Assembly: GCF_010686705.1 (NCBI RefSeq)
Contig: NZ_JAAGWY010000001.1
Span: 186,001-250,000 of the forward strand
DNA: 64,000 nt
Reading direction: 5' to 3'
Source: Leifsonia tongyongensis
GTDB lineage: Bacteria; Actinomycetota; Actinomycetes; Actinomycetales; Microbacteriaceae
In this document: positions 20,557 to 28,045 of the stretch, one piece after another
Position numbering within the stretch: the first letter of the stretch is position 1
Layout: each line of letters opens with the position of its first letter
Position numbers and translations under genes: made by a program
The notes under the pieces: model-generated
Database searches by the model: none
Told to the model about the DNA's origin: nothing
What the model saw: the letters and a program-made list of their open reading frames with translations, nothing else

Positions 20557-20568
20557 TTCACATGAAAC
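20551..20568 (+). repeat. Left copy of the 18-bp direct repeat flanking the cassette
   Basis: CGTCATTTCACATGAAAC. It matches 16 of 18 positions of the copy at 25205-25222, in the same orientation. Inside it is a 12-bp palindrome, TTTCACATGAAA in one register (one central mismatch), which could be an operator. Confidence 0.6.
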
Positions 20569-20591
20569 ATATCGGCGCAGCCCCGCTTACC

Positions 20592-21650
20592 TCAAGTCCA
20601 CGGGCTGGCCAAGCCGGAACGCGCGGCTTCACCATGAACCTGAAGCGCTCGTCGAACTCGCACGAGGCCGCGAGCATGCGTGCCAGTCGCGCGTCTGAGC
20701 ACTGCGGTGGCTGCGGAGGTGAAGAAGCCCGGCCAGGTCGCCTCGATCGTGTTCCGCATAGCCATCCAGCTCGGCTCGTCGAGTGATCTTTGCGCAAGCG
20801 GTAACAGTCGCTTCACCTGGTACAGCAGGTGAAGGGCATGCTCATCGAGGCCGAGTCCGGACAACCGTCCTTCAGCGACGATTCCCCACCCTTCCAACAA
20901 TTCCCGGTCGAGCCGCGCTTCCTGAGGTCGAATCGGCATGAGGGCTCGGTAGTCGCACGCGTGCCCGGCCACTTCGTGCGCAACAGCAAGAAGAAGACGA
21001 GACGCAGCGAACGGGTCACGAGCGCTCAGCATCCGGTAGTGCGGCGAAACGAGGATGACTGTTCGGCACACGGGTGGCAGGGGAACGAACATGGCCTGGT
21101 CGACGAACCGGTCCAGCGACGGCGGCGCCTCGATCGCTGCTACCGGATCCGGAACGCCCAGCGCACGCGAAATCCGTGACGCCAGGCGAGAGAGATCGGT
21201 GTCGCCGAGTCCCCACTTTCTGGTCAGGCGCATCCCGAGTGCCTGAAGATCGCCGCCCGTCACCTCTGCCGCCTCCGCAATTGCGGCCAGGAGATCGTTT
21301 GTTTCGCCCTCGACAAGGGTCACCTCCTGAGGGCGGGAGCGCCCACGAGCGGGTGGCCGATCCGACTCCCGGAGCCACGTCTCCGAGGCGATGGCGCCGC
21401 CGATTGCGAGGCGGTCGAGGACCGATGAGCCGGAGCCGAGGCTTCGTCTGTCGAGCCATGCGGCGAGAGGGCGGAGCATCTCCGTCGCGATCCGAAAGCC
21501 ACTTCGGCGGGTGATTTCGGCATAGGCGACAAGACTTCGTGCGATGAACTCGCGCTCGGACGGCGTGGAGGCGTCTAGATCCGACGGGAGTGATCCACCA
21601 TGCACCCACCACTCACCGAACGTCAGCTCATCGACGAGGGGGTTGCGCAC
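20592..21650 (-). CDS. Putative zinc metallopeptidase, DUF885-like (HExxxH)
   Basis: A 352-residue soluble protein. Near residue 245 it has LLAVAHEVAGHACDYRALMP, and about 35 residues later EGWGIVAEGRLSGLGLDE. This pairs an HExxxGH-type zinc site with a downstream EGW..AE glutamate, the layout of the DUF885/gluzincin-like peptidases (HExxPGH ... EGWALYAE). The N-terminal half is not recognised. GTG 21650 is chosen because GGCGGAG lies 4 nt upstream; it overlaps the MATE stop by 23 bp. In this cluster it could remove the leader from the modified peptide. Family assignment is by motif only. Confidence 0.65.
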   Translation of the reverse strand: MRNPLVDELTFGEWWVHGGSLPSDLDASTPSEREFIARSLVAYAEITRRSGFRIATEMLRPLAAWLDRRSLGSGSSVLDRLAIGGAIASETWLRESDRPPARGRSRPQEVTLVEGETNDLLAAIAEAAEVTGGDLQALGMRLTRKWGLGDTDLSRLASRISRALGVPDPVAAIEAPPSLDRFVDQAMFVPLPPVCRTVILVSPHYRMLSARDPFAASRLLLAVAHEVAGHACDYRALMPIRPQEARLDRELLEGWGIVAEGRLSGLGLDEHALHLLYQVKRLLPLAQRSLDEPSWMAMRNTIEATWPGFFTSAATAVLRRATGTHARGLVRVRRALQVHGEAARSGLASPWT

Positions 21651-22956
21651 TGGACTCCGCCCGCTCGAGGCAGACTCTGACCTGCTGTTGGCTGATGAGC
21701 GCACGGCACAGCCAATATCCGGCGAGGCCGGCGAAAGCGCCCGGCGCGTGAAAGAGCAGGCACCCGATCAGAGCCACAGGAATCTGCACCCCCCACACGG
21801 CGATCGTGTTGCTGACGAAATCGAACCCGGTTCGTTTGGCGACGCGAAGGATCGTCACGTTGGCGTAGGCCCAGCCAGCGATCGGAGTGAGGGCGGCAAC
21901 GCAGAAGATCAGCACCGCAGCGACATGCTGCACTGCCGGATCCGGGCTGGCGAGCGCGGCGATCGGCCACGCGAGTATCGCAACGAGAGCACCGAGGCCA
22001 AGTCCCACACCGACGAACACCCGTCTGATATCACTCGGTGCCGAAACAAGGGCCCGAACGCCGATGCCCTCGCGTCCGACAATATAGAGACCAGCAGACG
22101 AGAGCGACGACACCAGCACGAAGACGAGAACGTGAACGTTGGTCGCGACTCGCGCTCCGGCCAGGCCGGCGGTGCCTCCGAGCGCCAGTATCAGCGTGAA
22201 GACGATGTTCCCGCCGTAGTCCAGCGCGGCAGACCCGACCGCGGGGAACGTGAGCCTCCCCCAGCCGTCGAATTCCTGCTCGACGATCTGCTTGGGGACG
22301 ATCGCTGTTGCGCCAGAGGTCTCCTGCCTGATCCGCACGGCGAGCCACGGGAGCACTGCGAACGCGCCGATCGAGCTCGCGATTCCGTCCCCGAGTGCAC
22401 CGAGCCGTGGGAAGGGCTCGATCCCGTAGACGAGCACGAAGTCGAAGAGCAGGTTTCCCCCCGACGTCACCAGGAACACGGTCACGGGTGTCTTCAGTCT
22501 CCCCCATCCGACAAGCGTGATCACCAGTGCCGCGCTCACTGTCTCCGCGACGACGCTCGGTGATCTGCCCAGCAGGTACGCACCAGCCGCCTCGAGGCTC
22601 GGGTTATGAGTTCCGGTACCGAGTTGCTGGAGCGCAAGCGATCCGGTCATGAGGGCGACAAACGCTCCGCAAATCCATGGCGCGAGCCCGCGCATGACTC
22701 GTCGCAGCCCCTCAATGCTCCGTGCGCTCTTATCCTTGCCGACAATTCTCGGAGCGAGGATCCTGTAGGCGAGCAAGCCACCGAGCAGGGCGTTGATCGG
22801 CAGCTCGTACAGGGTCGCACCGAGCGCGACGCCGGCAAGAGCGTCAGTCGAGAAATGGCCGATGACCAGAGTATCGGTGAGCCCGACGACCACCCCGCCG
22901 AGAGAACTCAACGCCATCGGCGCCGCAAAGCGAACGAGTTGCTTAGCCCCGATCAT
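21628..22956 (-). CDS. MATE family efflux transporter
   Basis: A 442-residue protein with twelve predicted transmembrane helices and the MATE opening AKQLVRFAAPMALSSLGGVVVGLTDTLVIGHF, here cited only to mark residues ~3-34, plus TFPAVGSAALDYGGNIVFTLIL at the start of the second half. MATE proteins export cationic or aromatic compounds using H+ or Na+ gradients. ATG 22956 gives a normal N-terminus and overlaps the SagB-like stop by 14 bp. In this operon it is the likely exporter of the finished product and would also give self-protection. Confidence 0.85.
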   Translation of the reverse strand: MIGAKQLVRFAAPMALSSLGGVVVGLTDTLVIGHFSTDALAGVALGATLYELPINALLGGLLAYRILAPRIVGKDKSARSIEGLRRVMRGLAPWICGAFVALMTGSLALQQLGTGTHNPSLEAAGAYLLGRSPSVVAETVSAALVITLVGWGRLKTPVTVFLVTSGGNLLFDFVLVYGIEPFPRLGALGDGIASSIGAFAVLPWLAVRIRQETSGATAIVPKQIVEQEFDGWGRLTFPAVGSAALDYGGNIVFTLILALGGTAGLAGARVATNVHVLVFVLVSSLSSAGLYIVGREGIGVRALVSAPSDIRRVFVGVGLGLGALVAILAWPIAALASPDPAVQHVAAVLIFCVAALTPIAGWAYANVTILRVAKRTGFDFVSNTIAVWGVQIPVALIGCLLFHAPGAFAGLAGYWLCRALISQQQVRVCLERAESSAQPPRR

Positions 22957-23929
22957 GCGTCGGTTCTGCGCTGGGCCCGGAGAACGAGATCGCGTGTACG
23001 ACCTCATGTTCGAGGCCTGCGCCCAGTCCGAGGAATTCGTTTGCGACGACATCGTCTATGGCTGGGGTCATGTGGGGAACGATGTAGCGTGCGGCAAGGG
23101 ACCAGAGCAGTTCGTTGGCGACTTTGGCGGTGTCTATCCACAGGCCACGAAGCGCCCGCGCATGACGATACCTCCATTGATGCCGCTTGACGTCGGACAC
23201 GTAGACGACCGAAGCGGCCGCCGTCGCCGTTGCAGGCTGACCCACGATCACGGTTCGCATGATCGAGCGGAAGTCGCCCTCCTTGAGAAGGCCCATGGCG
23301 TGCGCGTTCACGTCGTATCGGTACAGCCCCGAGGCAATCCCGCTCACCTCATAGACGACCAGATAGACATCCAGCGAGGGGCCGAAGTTCGTCATGGCGT
23401 TGCCGGAATCGGCAGCGATCTCGGGCGAACGGAAGGCAGCCAGCTTGCGTGTCGCTTCCCAGAGGACAGCGCTGAGGTCGGTCAGCCTGAGCTCTGTTCG
23501 TTCAGGAACAAGCGTGGTCCTTCGCCGACGCAGTATGTCTGCTCTGGTCGCCCGCGGGGGCACCGGTCTCGCAAGAGTCGTCCAGGACAGATCGACCGGG
23601 ACCTCTTCCGTCGGTATGGGGTGTGCCCGACTGTACCGGTCCAGAACCCGCGCGTGGACGGCGCGGTAGTCCGGCGTCGTGTCGTGATAATGCTGATCGA
23701 GGGTAGCGAGATAGAACGGAAGGGCATCGCTCCAACCGTTCGCATCCCATGCTTCATATGCGGCGAGATCATGCTGGCCAGAGGGAACCGACTCGGCGAT
23801 GCGTCCGGCGAGGACGGACCGGGCAAGTGCGAGAGGCTCCGCGCGGAATGATCGGTTTGCACTCAGACTGCGCACTTCGACCTGCGGATCGCTGCCGCGC
23901 TCCCACGCACGAAAACGGATTCTGTTCAT
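22943..23929 (-). CDS. SagB-type dehydrogenase-like protein with degenerate FMN motif
   Basis: A 328-residue protein of the nitroreductase/SagB fold. The region YRHARALRGLWIDTAKVANELLW (C-terminal third) matches the SagB family. Where active members have an FMN-phosphate loop like the neighbour's TSPSGGSRHPSELYLLAL, this protein reads MTNFGPSLDVYLVVYEV, losing the Ser-Gly-Gly-x-Arg-His core. It still has GIASGLYRYDVNAHAM, equivalent to the neighbour's GLSRGVYHVATLEQT. It may be the non-catalytic partner in a heterodimer. ATG 23929 overlaps the stop of the first SagB gene by 4 bp. Confidence 0.7.
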   Translation of the reverse strand: MNRIRFRAWERGSDPQVEVRSLSANRSFRAEPLALARSVLAGRIAESVPSGQHDLAAYEAWDANGWSDALPFYLATLDQHYHDTTPDYRAVHARVLDRYSRAHPIPTEEVPVDLSWTTLARPVPPRATRADILRRRRTTLVPERTELRLTDLSAVLWEATRKLAAFRSPEIAADSGNAMTNFGPSLDVYLVVYEVSGIASGLYRYDVNAHAMGLLKEGDFRSIMRTVIVGQPATATAAASVVYVSDVKRHQWRYRHARALRGLWIDTAKVANELLWSLAARYIVPHMTPAIDDVVANEFLGLGAGLEHEVVHAISFSGPSAEPTHDRG

Positions 23930-25011
23930 GAGTTCAACCTCGATTTCCCTATGCGCTTCTCTGGCGACTCCGCCTCGGCGGCCAACCCGATCGAAACGAG
24001 ATAGGAAGGACTTTCGACGGCCAAGCCGTCGCTCCCGATCAGGCCTGCGAGATATGAATCCACGAATCCCTGATGACCGTGCGCGACGAGACCGTCCGAG
24101 TCACCCAGGGCTTCGACGAGCCCTCCGAGATGGCCTGCGTCGTAGTACAGGGTTCGCAGCGTTCTGGGTTCCCGGTAGCGGTACATGTTGCGTTCGAAGT
24201 GCGAAGTGATCACGAAGATCGCGCGAGTGGGCGCCGGAAGACGGAATGCTCCCGGTAGCCCGTCTCGAAGGTCCCGGTCGTCCGGGGGCAATGCGCCTAC
24301 CCGACCGAGCGTCTGTTCGAGCGTCGCGACATGATAGACACCGCGCGACAGTCCTTCAACGGATAATGCAAGCAGATAGAGCTCGGATGGGTGCCGCGAC
24401 CCGCCCGACGGACTTGTGCGATGGATGTAGTCCGCGCCCGGCGTTCGTGACCGCATTGTTTCGATCGGTAATGCCGCCACCGACGCGATGTCGAGGAGTC
24501 GGTCGACCAGACCGCGGTCGTCCGGTGATGACAGGCGATCCAACGATTCCTGGATTCCTGGGAGGGGTCGTACGTCGATGCCCTTCTGGGGCAGCGCTCG
24601 CACCACGTCCGGCCAAGCGGCAGCATATTCACGCATGCGCTCCTTGTCGACTTCCTGTCCGCGCTTGGAGTAGTCCTCGAATGGATAGCTCCACGTCGAA
24701 AGCAGATAGTCATATGCTTCTGCCCACCCGAACGCCGCCCAGTCGGAGAGAGGATCGTTCTGCGGTCCATCGCACTCCGAAAGAACGCCGAGCAATGTGA
24801 GCGCCAGGATTCTCGATGAAATGACATCGTGATCTCCGTGAGGCCGGAGCGCCGCTCGGACATCGTGCGGCTCAGAGGGCTGCATGAATGCGATCACCAC
24901 AGCCGCAGTCGGCGCGTCGACAGCCCAGGATCGTCGCTGTTCGAGATTGCGAATCTCCCATCCGCTGCGCTCGTCATAGAACACGCGGACAGCTTGAGAG
25001 GTTGATAACAC
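23926..25011 (-). CDS. SagB-type FMN-dependent dehydrogenase
   Basis: A 361-residue protein of the SagB family, the flavoenzymes that oxidise azolines to azoles or perform related dehydrogenations on RiPP peptides. The FMN-binding motif HRTSPSGGSRHPSELYLLAL is near residue 195, followed by GLSRGVYHV and YREPRTLRTLYYDAGHLGGL near 290, a hallmark of the family. Residues 1-~160 are a less conserved N-terminal domain that may bind the peptide. The GTG at 25011 has no ribosome binding site, which suggests low translation. It is preceded by a hairpin and the peptide gene. The chemistry is inferred from the fold only. Confidence 0.78.
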   Translation of the reverse strand: MLSTSQAVRVFYDERSGWEIRNLEQRRSWAVDAPTAAVVIAFMQPSEPHDVRAALRPHGDHDVISSRILALTLLGVLSECDGPQNDPLSDWAAFGWAEAYDYLLSTWSYPFEDYSKRGQEVDKERMREYAAAWPDVVRALPQKGIDVRPLPGIQESLDRLSSPDDRGLVDRLLDIASVAALPIETMRSRTPGADYIHRTSPSGGSRHPSELYLLALSVEGLSRGVYHVATLEQTLGRVGALPPDDRDLRDGLPGAFRLPAPTRAIFVITSHFERNMYRYREPRTLRTLYYDAGHLGGLVEALGDSDGLVAHGHQGFVDSYLAGLIGSDGLAVESPSYLVSIGLAAEAESPEKRIGKSRLNS

Positions 25012-25032
25012 AGGTTCGACCGATTCTCGAAG

Positions 25033-25065
25033 GCGGGGCCCGGAGGATGATCCTCCGGGCCCCGC
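25033..25065 (-). terminator. Strong hairpin between the peptide gene and the enzyme genes (attenuator)
   Basis: A perfect inverted repeat: 15-bp arms (GCGGGGCCCGGAGGA and its complement) with a 3-nt loop, 7 nt after the stop of the peptide gene and 21 nt before the SagB start. No U-tract follows. It probably stops most transcripts, giving much peptide and little enzyme, and may stabilise the short mRNA. Confidence 0.85.
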
Positions 25066-25072
25066 GAATTAC

Positions 25073-25162
25073 TCAGCAAACGATGTTGCCCTGCTGAATG
25101 AGAGCAGGAGCCGGCTCAGTAATCTCTTCGAGCACGAGCTCGGCGCTGTTGTTTTCAGTCAT
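25073..25162 (-). CDS. Candidate RiPP precursor peptide, 29 residues, C-terminal cysteine
   Basis: A short ORF found by eye. It begins MTENNSAELVLEEI, an acidic leader-like half, and ends in QQGNIVC; a Pro/Ala-containing stretch (EPAPALI) lies between. The only cysteine is the last residue. ATG 25162 has GGGGG with 5-nt spacing upstream and a promoter-like pair at 25221-25250. It is the first gene before the two SagB-type enzymes, MATE exporter and peptidase, which is the usual place for a precursor. Leader/core boundary and modification are unknown. It is a superficial look-alike of mycofactocin and PQQ precursors, but none of their enzymes is here. Confidence 0.75.
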   Translation of the reverse strand: MTENNSAELVLEEITEPAPALIQQGNIVC

Positions 25163-25204
25163 TTCAACCCCCGTTCCCAGTTAGAATGACGATCTGATAT
25201 CACG

Positions 25205-25222
25205 CGTCATTTCATATGAGAC
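25205..25222 (+). repeat. Right copy of the 18-bp direct repeat flanking the cassette
   Basis: CGTCATTTCATATGAGAC, 16/18 identical to 20551-20568. It overlaps the -10 of the peptide promoter and contains one TTCATATG copy. Confidence 0.6.
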
Positions 25223-25259
25223 TGTACAGGAAAATGTGTTTGTACCTCAAGTTCATATG
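25211..25259. promoter_or_regulatory. Pair of TTCATATG boxes bracketing the promoter
   Basis: TTCATATG occurs at 25211-25218 (about the transcription start) and 25252-25259 (just upstream of -35), 41 bp apart, roughly four helical turns. Placement on both sides of the promoter suggests repressor half-sites. No regulator gene is in the cassette. Confidence 0.4.
25221..25250 (-). promoter_or_regulatory. Candidate promoter of the RiPP-like operon
   Basis: On the minus strand TTGAGG (25245-25250), 18 nt, TACAGT (25221-25226). It is 59 nt upstream of the peptide start. Confidence 0.6.
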
Positions 25260-25269
25260 CACGATAGAC

Positions 25270-25300
25270 AAAAAAGGACCCCACCTCGAAGGGTGGGGTC
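25270..25300 (-). terminator. Intrinsic terminator downstream of glmM
   Basis: On the minus strand GACCCCACC, a short loop, GGTGGGGTC, then C and six Ts. This is the most canonical terminator in the window. It ends the rplM-rpsI-glmM transcript 150 nt past glmM and isolates the RiPP-like operon. Confidence 0.9.
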
Positions 25301-25317
25301 TTGACCGGAGCGAACGC

Positions 25318-25375
25318 GCACTCGTTTCGTCCGAGCGCACTCAGTGGTACTAGTGCGACGGGACGAAACGAGTGC
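25318..25375. repeat. Long nested inverted repeat in the glmM 3' region
   Basis: Perfect 15-bp arms (GCACTCGTTTCGTCC at 25318-25332 and its complement at 25361-25375), a symmetric 3x3 internal loop, a further 6-bp stem (CGCACT/AGTGCG) and a 10-nt loop. It lies 75 nt after the glmM stop, before the terminator. Its function is unknown: structured 3' UTR, small RNA or protein-binding site. Confidence 0.55.
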
Positions 25376-25449
25376 GACGAGTCGGAAGTAGTGCGGGTGA
25401 GTCGGGCCGCGCGCTCAGCGCGTGAGCCCGCGGGGCGGCCGCGCGGCCG

Positions 25450-26814
25450 CTACAGACTCAGGCGCTCCCGCACGACGTCGGCGAGCTCGTGGGCCAGGCG
25501 GTCGGCGGTGTGCTGGTCGGCCGCCTCGACCATGACGCGCACGAGCGGCTCGGTGCCCGACGGGCGCAGCAGCACGCGGCCAGTGGAGCCCAGCTCCGCT
25601 TCAGCCGAGCGGACCGCCTCGGCGAGCACGTCGTCGGTGTGCACCCCGTGGTGGTCGACGTTCTTCACATTGACCATGATCTGCGGGTACACGGTCATGG
25701 CGGTGGCGAGCTCCGCGAGCGACTTGTGCTGACGAGCCATCTCGCTCAGCAGGTGGAGGCCGGTCAGGATGCCGTCACCGGTCGTCGCGAACTCGCTCAT
25801 GATGACGTGGCCGGACTGCTCGCCGCCCAGCGAGAACTTGTGCTCGTTCATCTCTTCGAGCACGTACCGGTCGCCGACGCGGGTCTCCACGACGGTGATG
25901 CCGGCTTCGCGCATGGCGATCTTGAGGCCCAGGTTGCTCATCACCGTGGCGACGAGCGTGTGGTCGCGCAGCGCGTTGCGCTCGGCCATGCCCAGCGCGA
26001 GGATCGCCATGATCTGGTCGCCGTCGACGATCCTGCCGTTGGCGTCGACTGCGAGGCACCGGTCGGCGTCGCCGTCGTGGGCGATGCCGACGTCAGCACC
26101 GGCTGCGACGACCGCCTCGGCGAGCTTGTCGAGGTGGGTCGAACCGACTCCGTCGTTGATGTTGATGCCATCGGGCTCGTCGCCGATGACGGTGACGCGT
26201 GCTCCTGCGTCGTGGAAGACCTCGGGCGACACTCCGGCCGCAGCACCGTTCGCGCAGTCGAGGACGACGTGGATGCCGTCGAGACGGTGCGGGAGGCTGC
26301 CGAGGAGGTGGACGACGTAGCGGTCTTCGGCATCCGCGAAGCGTCGGATGCGGCCGACACCCGCGCCAGTCGGTGCGAGCTTCGGCCCCTTCGTCATCGC
26401 GGCTTCGATGCGGTCCTCGACGATGTCGGGCAGCTTGGTGCCGCCGCGCGCGAAGATCTTGATGCCGTTGTCGGGCGCGGGGTTGTGCGAGGCCGACACC
26501 ATGACACCGAAGTCGGCGTCGCTGTCCGCGATGAGGAACGCGAGCGCCGGCGTCGGGATGACGCCGGCATCGCGCACGTCGATGCCCGAGCTCGCGAGGC
26601 CGGCCATCACCGCAGCAGAGATGAACTCGCCCGAGACGCGCGGGTCACGCGCAACGATGGCGACAGGGCGCTTGCCCGCCGCACGACGGGCCTCAGCGCT
26701 GCGGCCTTGCGTCAGGACTGCAGCAGCAGCCTGGGCAAGACCGAGCGCGAGGTCGGCCGTGAGATCTCCGTTCGCGAGACCGCGAACACCGTCCGTTCCG
26801 AAAAGGCGTGGCAT
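25450..26814 (-). CDS. glmM: Phosphoglucosamine mutase
   Basis: Interconverts glucosamine-6-phosphate and glucosamine-1-phosphate, the step after GlmS. 454 residues with [13 protein letters not shown] at the N-terminus, the active-site phosphoserine in [17 protein letters not shown], the metal loop [17 protein letters not shown] and the sugar-binding [12 protein letters not shown], then [14 protein letters not shown]. It follows rpsI by 27 nt, so it is co-transcribed with rplM-rpsI. The RiPP-like cassette separates it from coaA-glmS. Confidence 0.97.
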   Translation of the reverse strand: MPRLFGTDGVRGLANGDLTADLALGLAQAAAAVLTQGRSAEARRAAGKRPVAIVARDPRVSGEFISAAVMAGLASSGIDVRDAGVIPTPALAFLIADSDADFGVMVSASHNPAPDNGIKIFARGGTKLPDIVEDRIEAAMTKGPKLAPTGAGVGRIRRFADAEDRYVVHLLGSLPHRLDGIHVVLDCANGAAAGVSPEVFHDAGARVTVIGDEPDGININDGVGSTHLDKLAEAVVAAGADVGIAHDGDADRCLAVDANGRIVDGDQIMAILALGMAERNALRDHTLVATVMSNLGLKIAMREAGITVVETRVGDRYVLEEMNEHKFSLGGEQSGHVIMSEFATTGDGILTGLHLLSEMARQHKSLAELATAMTVYPQIMVNVKNVDHHGVHTDDVLAEAVRSAEAELGSTGRVLLRPSGTEPLVRVMVEAADQHTADRLAHELADVVRERLSL

Positions 26815-26841
26815 GAACCGCAGCCTAAGCGTCCGCGACGC

Positions 26842-27339
26842 TTAGCGCTTGGAGAACTGGGGCGCCTTGCGAGCCTTCTTGAGACCAGCCTTCTTGCGCT
26901 CCTTGACGCGAGCGTCACGGCTGAGGAAGCCGGCCTTCTTGAGGGTCGGGCGGTTGTTCTCCTGGTCGATCTCATTCAGGGCGCGCGCGATGCCAAGGCG
27001 CAGGGCGCCGGCCTGGCCGGAGGGGCCACCGCCGGTGATGCGGGCGATCACGTCGTAGCTGCCCAGGAGGTCCAGAACCTTGAACGGGTCGTTGATGAGC
27101 TGCTGGTGGAGCTTGTTCGGGAAGTAATCCGCGAACGCACGGCCGTTGACCGTGATGGTGCCGGAGCCGGGGACGAGACGCACGCGGGCGATGGCCTGCT
27201 TGCGACGGCCCACAGCTGCGCCGGGAACGTTCAGGACAGCGCGGGGGGCCTTGGGGGCCGACTCCGCGGGAGTCTCGGTCGAGTAGCTCTCGACGTTCTC
27301 GGCAGCTGCCGAGTCGATGGTGTCTGCGATCTTCGCCAC
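26842..27339 (-). CDS. rpsI: 30S ribosomal protein S9
   Basis: 165 residues. The C-terminal ~125 residues are S9 ([24 protein letters not shown], then [33 protein letters not shown] ends the protein at the tRNA-contacting SKR tail). The first ~38 residues ([20 protein letters not shown]) are an acidic extension typical of actinobacterial S9. It is the second gene of the rplM-rpsI pair, 49 nt after rplM. Confidence 0.97.
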   Translation of the reverse strand: MAKIADTIDSAAAENVESYSTETPAESAPKAPRAVLNVPGAAVGRRKQAIARVRLVPGSGTITVNGRAFADYFPNKLHQQLINDPFKVLDLLGSYDVIARITGGGPSGQAGALRLGIARALNEIDQENNRPTLKKAGFLSRDARVKERKKAGLKKARKAPQFSKR

Positions 27340-27388
27340 GATGGTGTGAATCCTTTGTCTTAGAGTCGAAAAGTCTGTCGCCGGGCGC

Positions 27389-27835
27389 TTACTGCGCGAC
27401 CTGGCCGAGGGTGTACGGCTTCGGCTGCTGGGCCGCGTGCGGGTGCTCGCTGCCCGTGTAGACCTTCAGCTTGCGGAGCTGCGCGCGACCGATCGAGTTC
27501 TTCGGAAGCATTCCACGGATCGCCTTCTCGACGGCGCGGACGGGGTTCTTCTCGAGCAGCTCGGCGTAGGTGACCGCCGTGAGACCGCCCGGGTAGCCCG
27601 AGTGGCGGTATGCCTTCTTCTGCGCAGCCTTGGCGCCGGTGAGGGCGACCTTCTCTGCGTTGATGATGATCACGAAGTCGCCGCTGTCCATGTGCGGTGC
27701 GAACGTCGGCTTGTGCTTGCCGCGCAGGAGCGTGGCGGCGTGGCTGGCGAGACGGCCGAGGACGACGTCGGTGGCGTCGATGACGACCCAGTCGCGCTGG
27801 ATCTCATTGGCCTTGGGGGTGTAAGTGCGCGTCAC
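27389..27835 (-). CDS. rplM: 50S ribosomal protein L13
   Basis: 148 residues, normal for L13. Motifs include [30 protein letters not shown] and [19 protein letters not shown], spanning most of the protein. GTG 27835 ([16 protein letters not shown]) is chosen over a longer frame because it gives the family's N-terminus. A strong promoter lies ~150 nt upstream. Confidence 0.97.
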   Translation of the reverse strand: MTRTYTPKANEIQRDWVVIDATDVVLGRLASHAATLLRGKHKPTFAPHMDSGDFVIIINAEKVALTGAKAAQKKAYRHSGYPGGLTAVTYAELLEKNPVRAVEKAIRGMLPKNSIGRAQLRKLKVYTGSEHPHAAQQPKPYTLGQVAQ

Positions 27836-27983
27836 AGTAGTGGCTGCTTTCTTGTCGGAGTTGGGTGTTCGTGAATCCCGCTCCGTTGGGAGTTCGCACA
27901 CACTCGGACAAGTGCAGTGGAACGCCGCAGGTGGAGGGCTCAACTTCGGATGCCGTGCGCAGGGGCGCGGACACCAAACAGCA

Positions 27984-28013
27984 ACTCTATTTCATCGGGT
28001 ACGCAAGCGTCAA
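27984..28013 (-). promoter_or_regulatory. Promoter of rplM-rpsI-glmM
   Basis: TTGACG (28008-28013), 18 nt, TAGAGT (27984-27989) on the minus strand. It gives a leader of about 140 nt before rplM. Confidence 0.75.
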
Positions 28014-28045
28014 ACCGGGTGACGGTCACCCGCGCTCGCCCGCTT

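Noticed and set aside
22943-25011. A standard azole-forming (TOMM/LAP) cluster
   Set aside because: No YcaO or ocin-ThiF gene is in the window and the peptide has one cysteine and no Cys/Ser/Thr-rich core. Kept as unclassified.
25073-25162. Mycofactocin (MftA) or PQQ (PqqA) precursor identity for the 29-residue peptide
   Set aside because: Only general similarity (short, acidic, few C-terminal residues). MftB/MftC or PqqD/PqqE radical SAM machinery is absent and the peptide does not end in VY.
25181-25210. Nine-residue mini-ORF between promoter and peptide gene, starting inside the direct repeat
   Set aside because: No ribosome binding site, very short, and no sign of attenuation codons. 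Probably chance.
20551-25222. Insertion sequence or integrase-type genomic island
   Set aside because: No transposase, integrase or tRNA site, and no terminal inverted repeats. The 18-bp direct repeats remain suggestive only.
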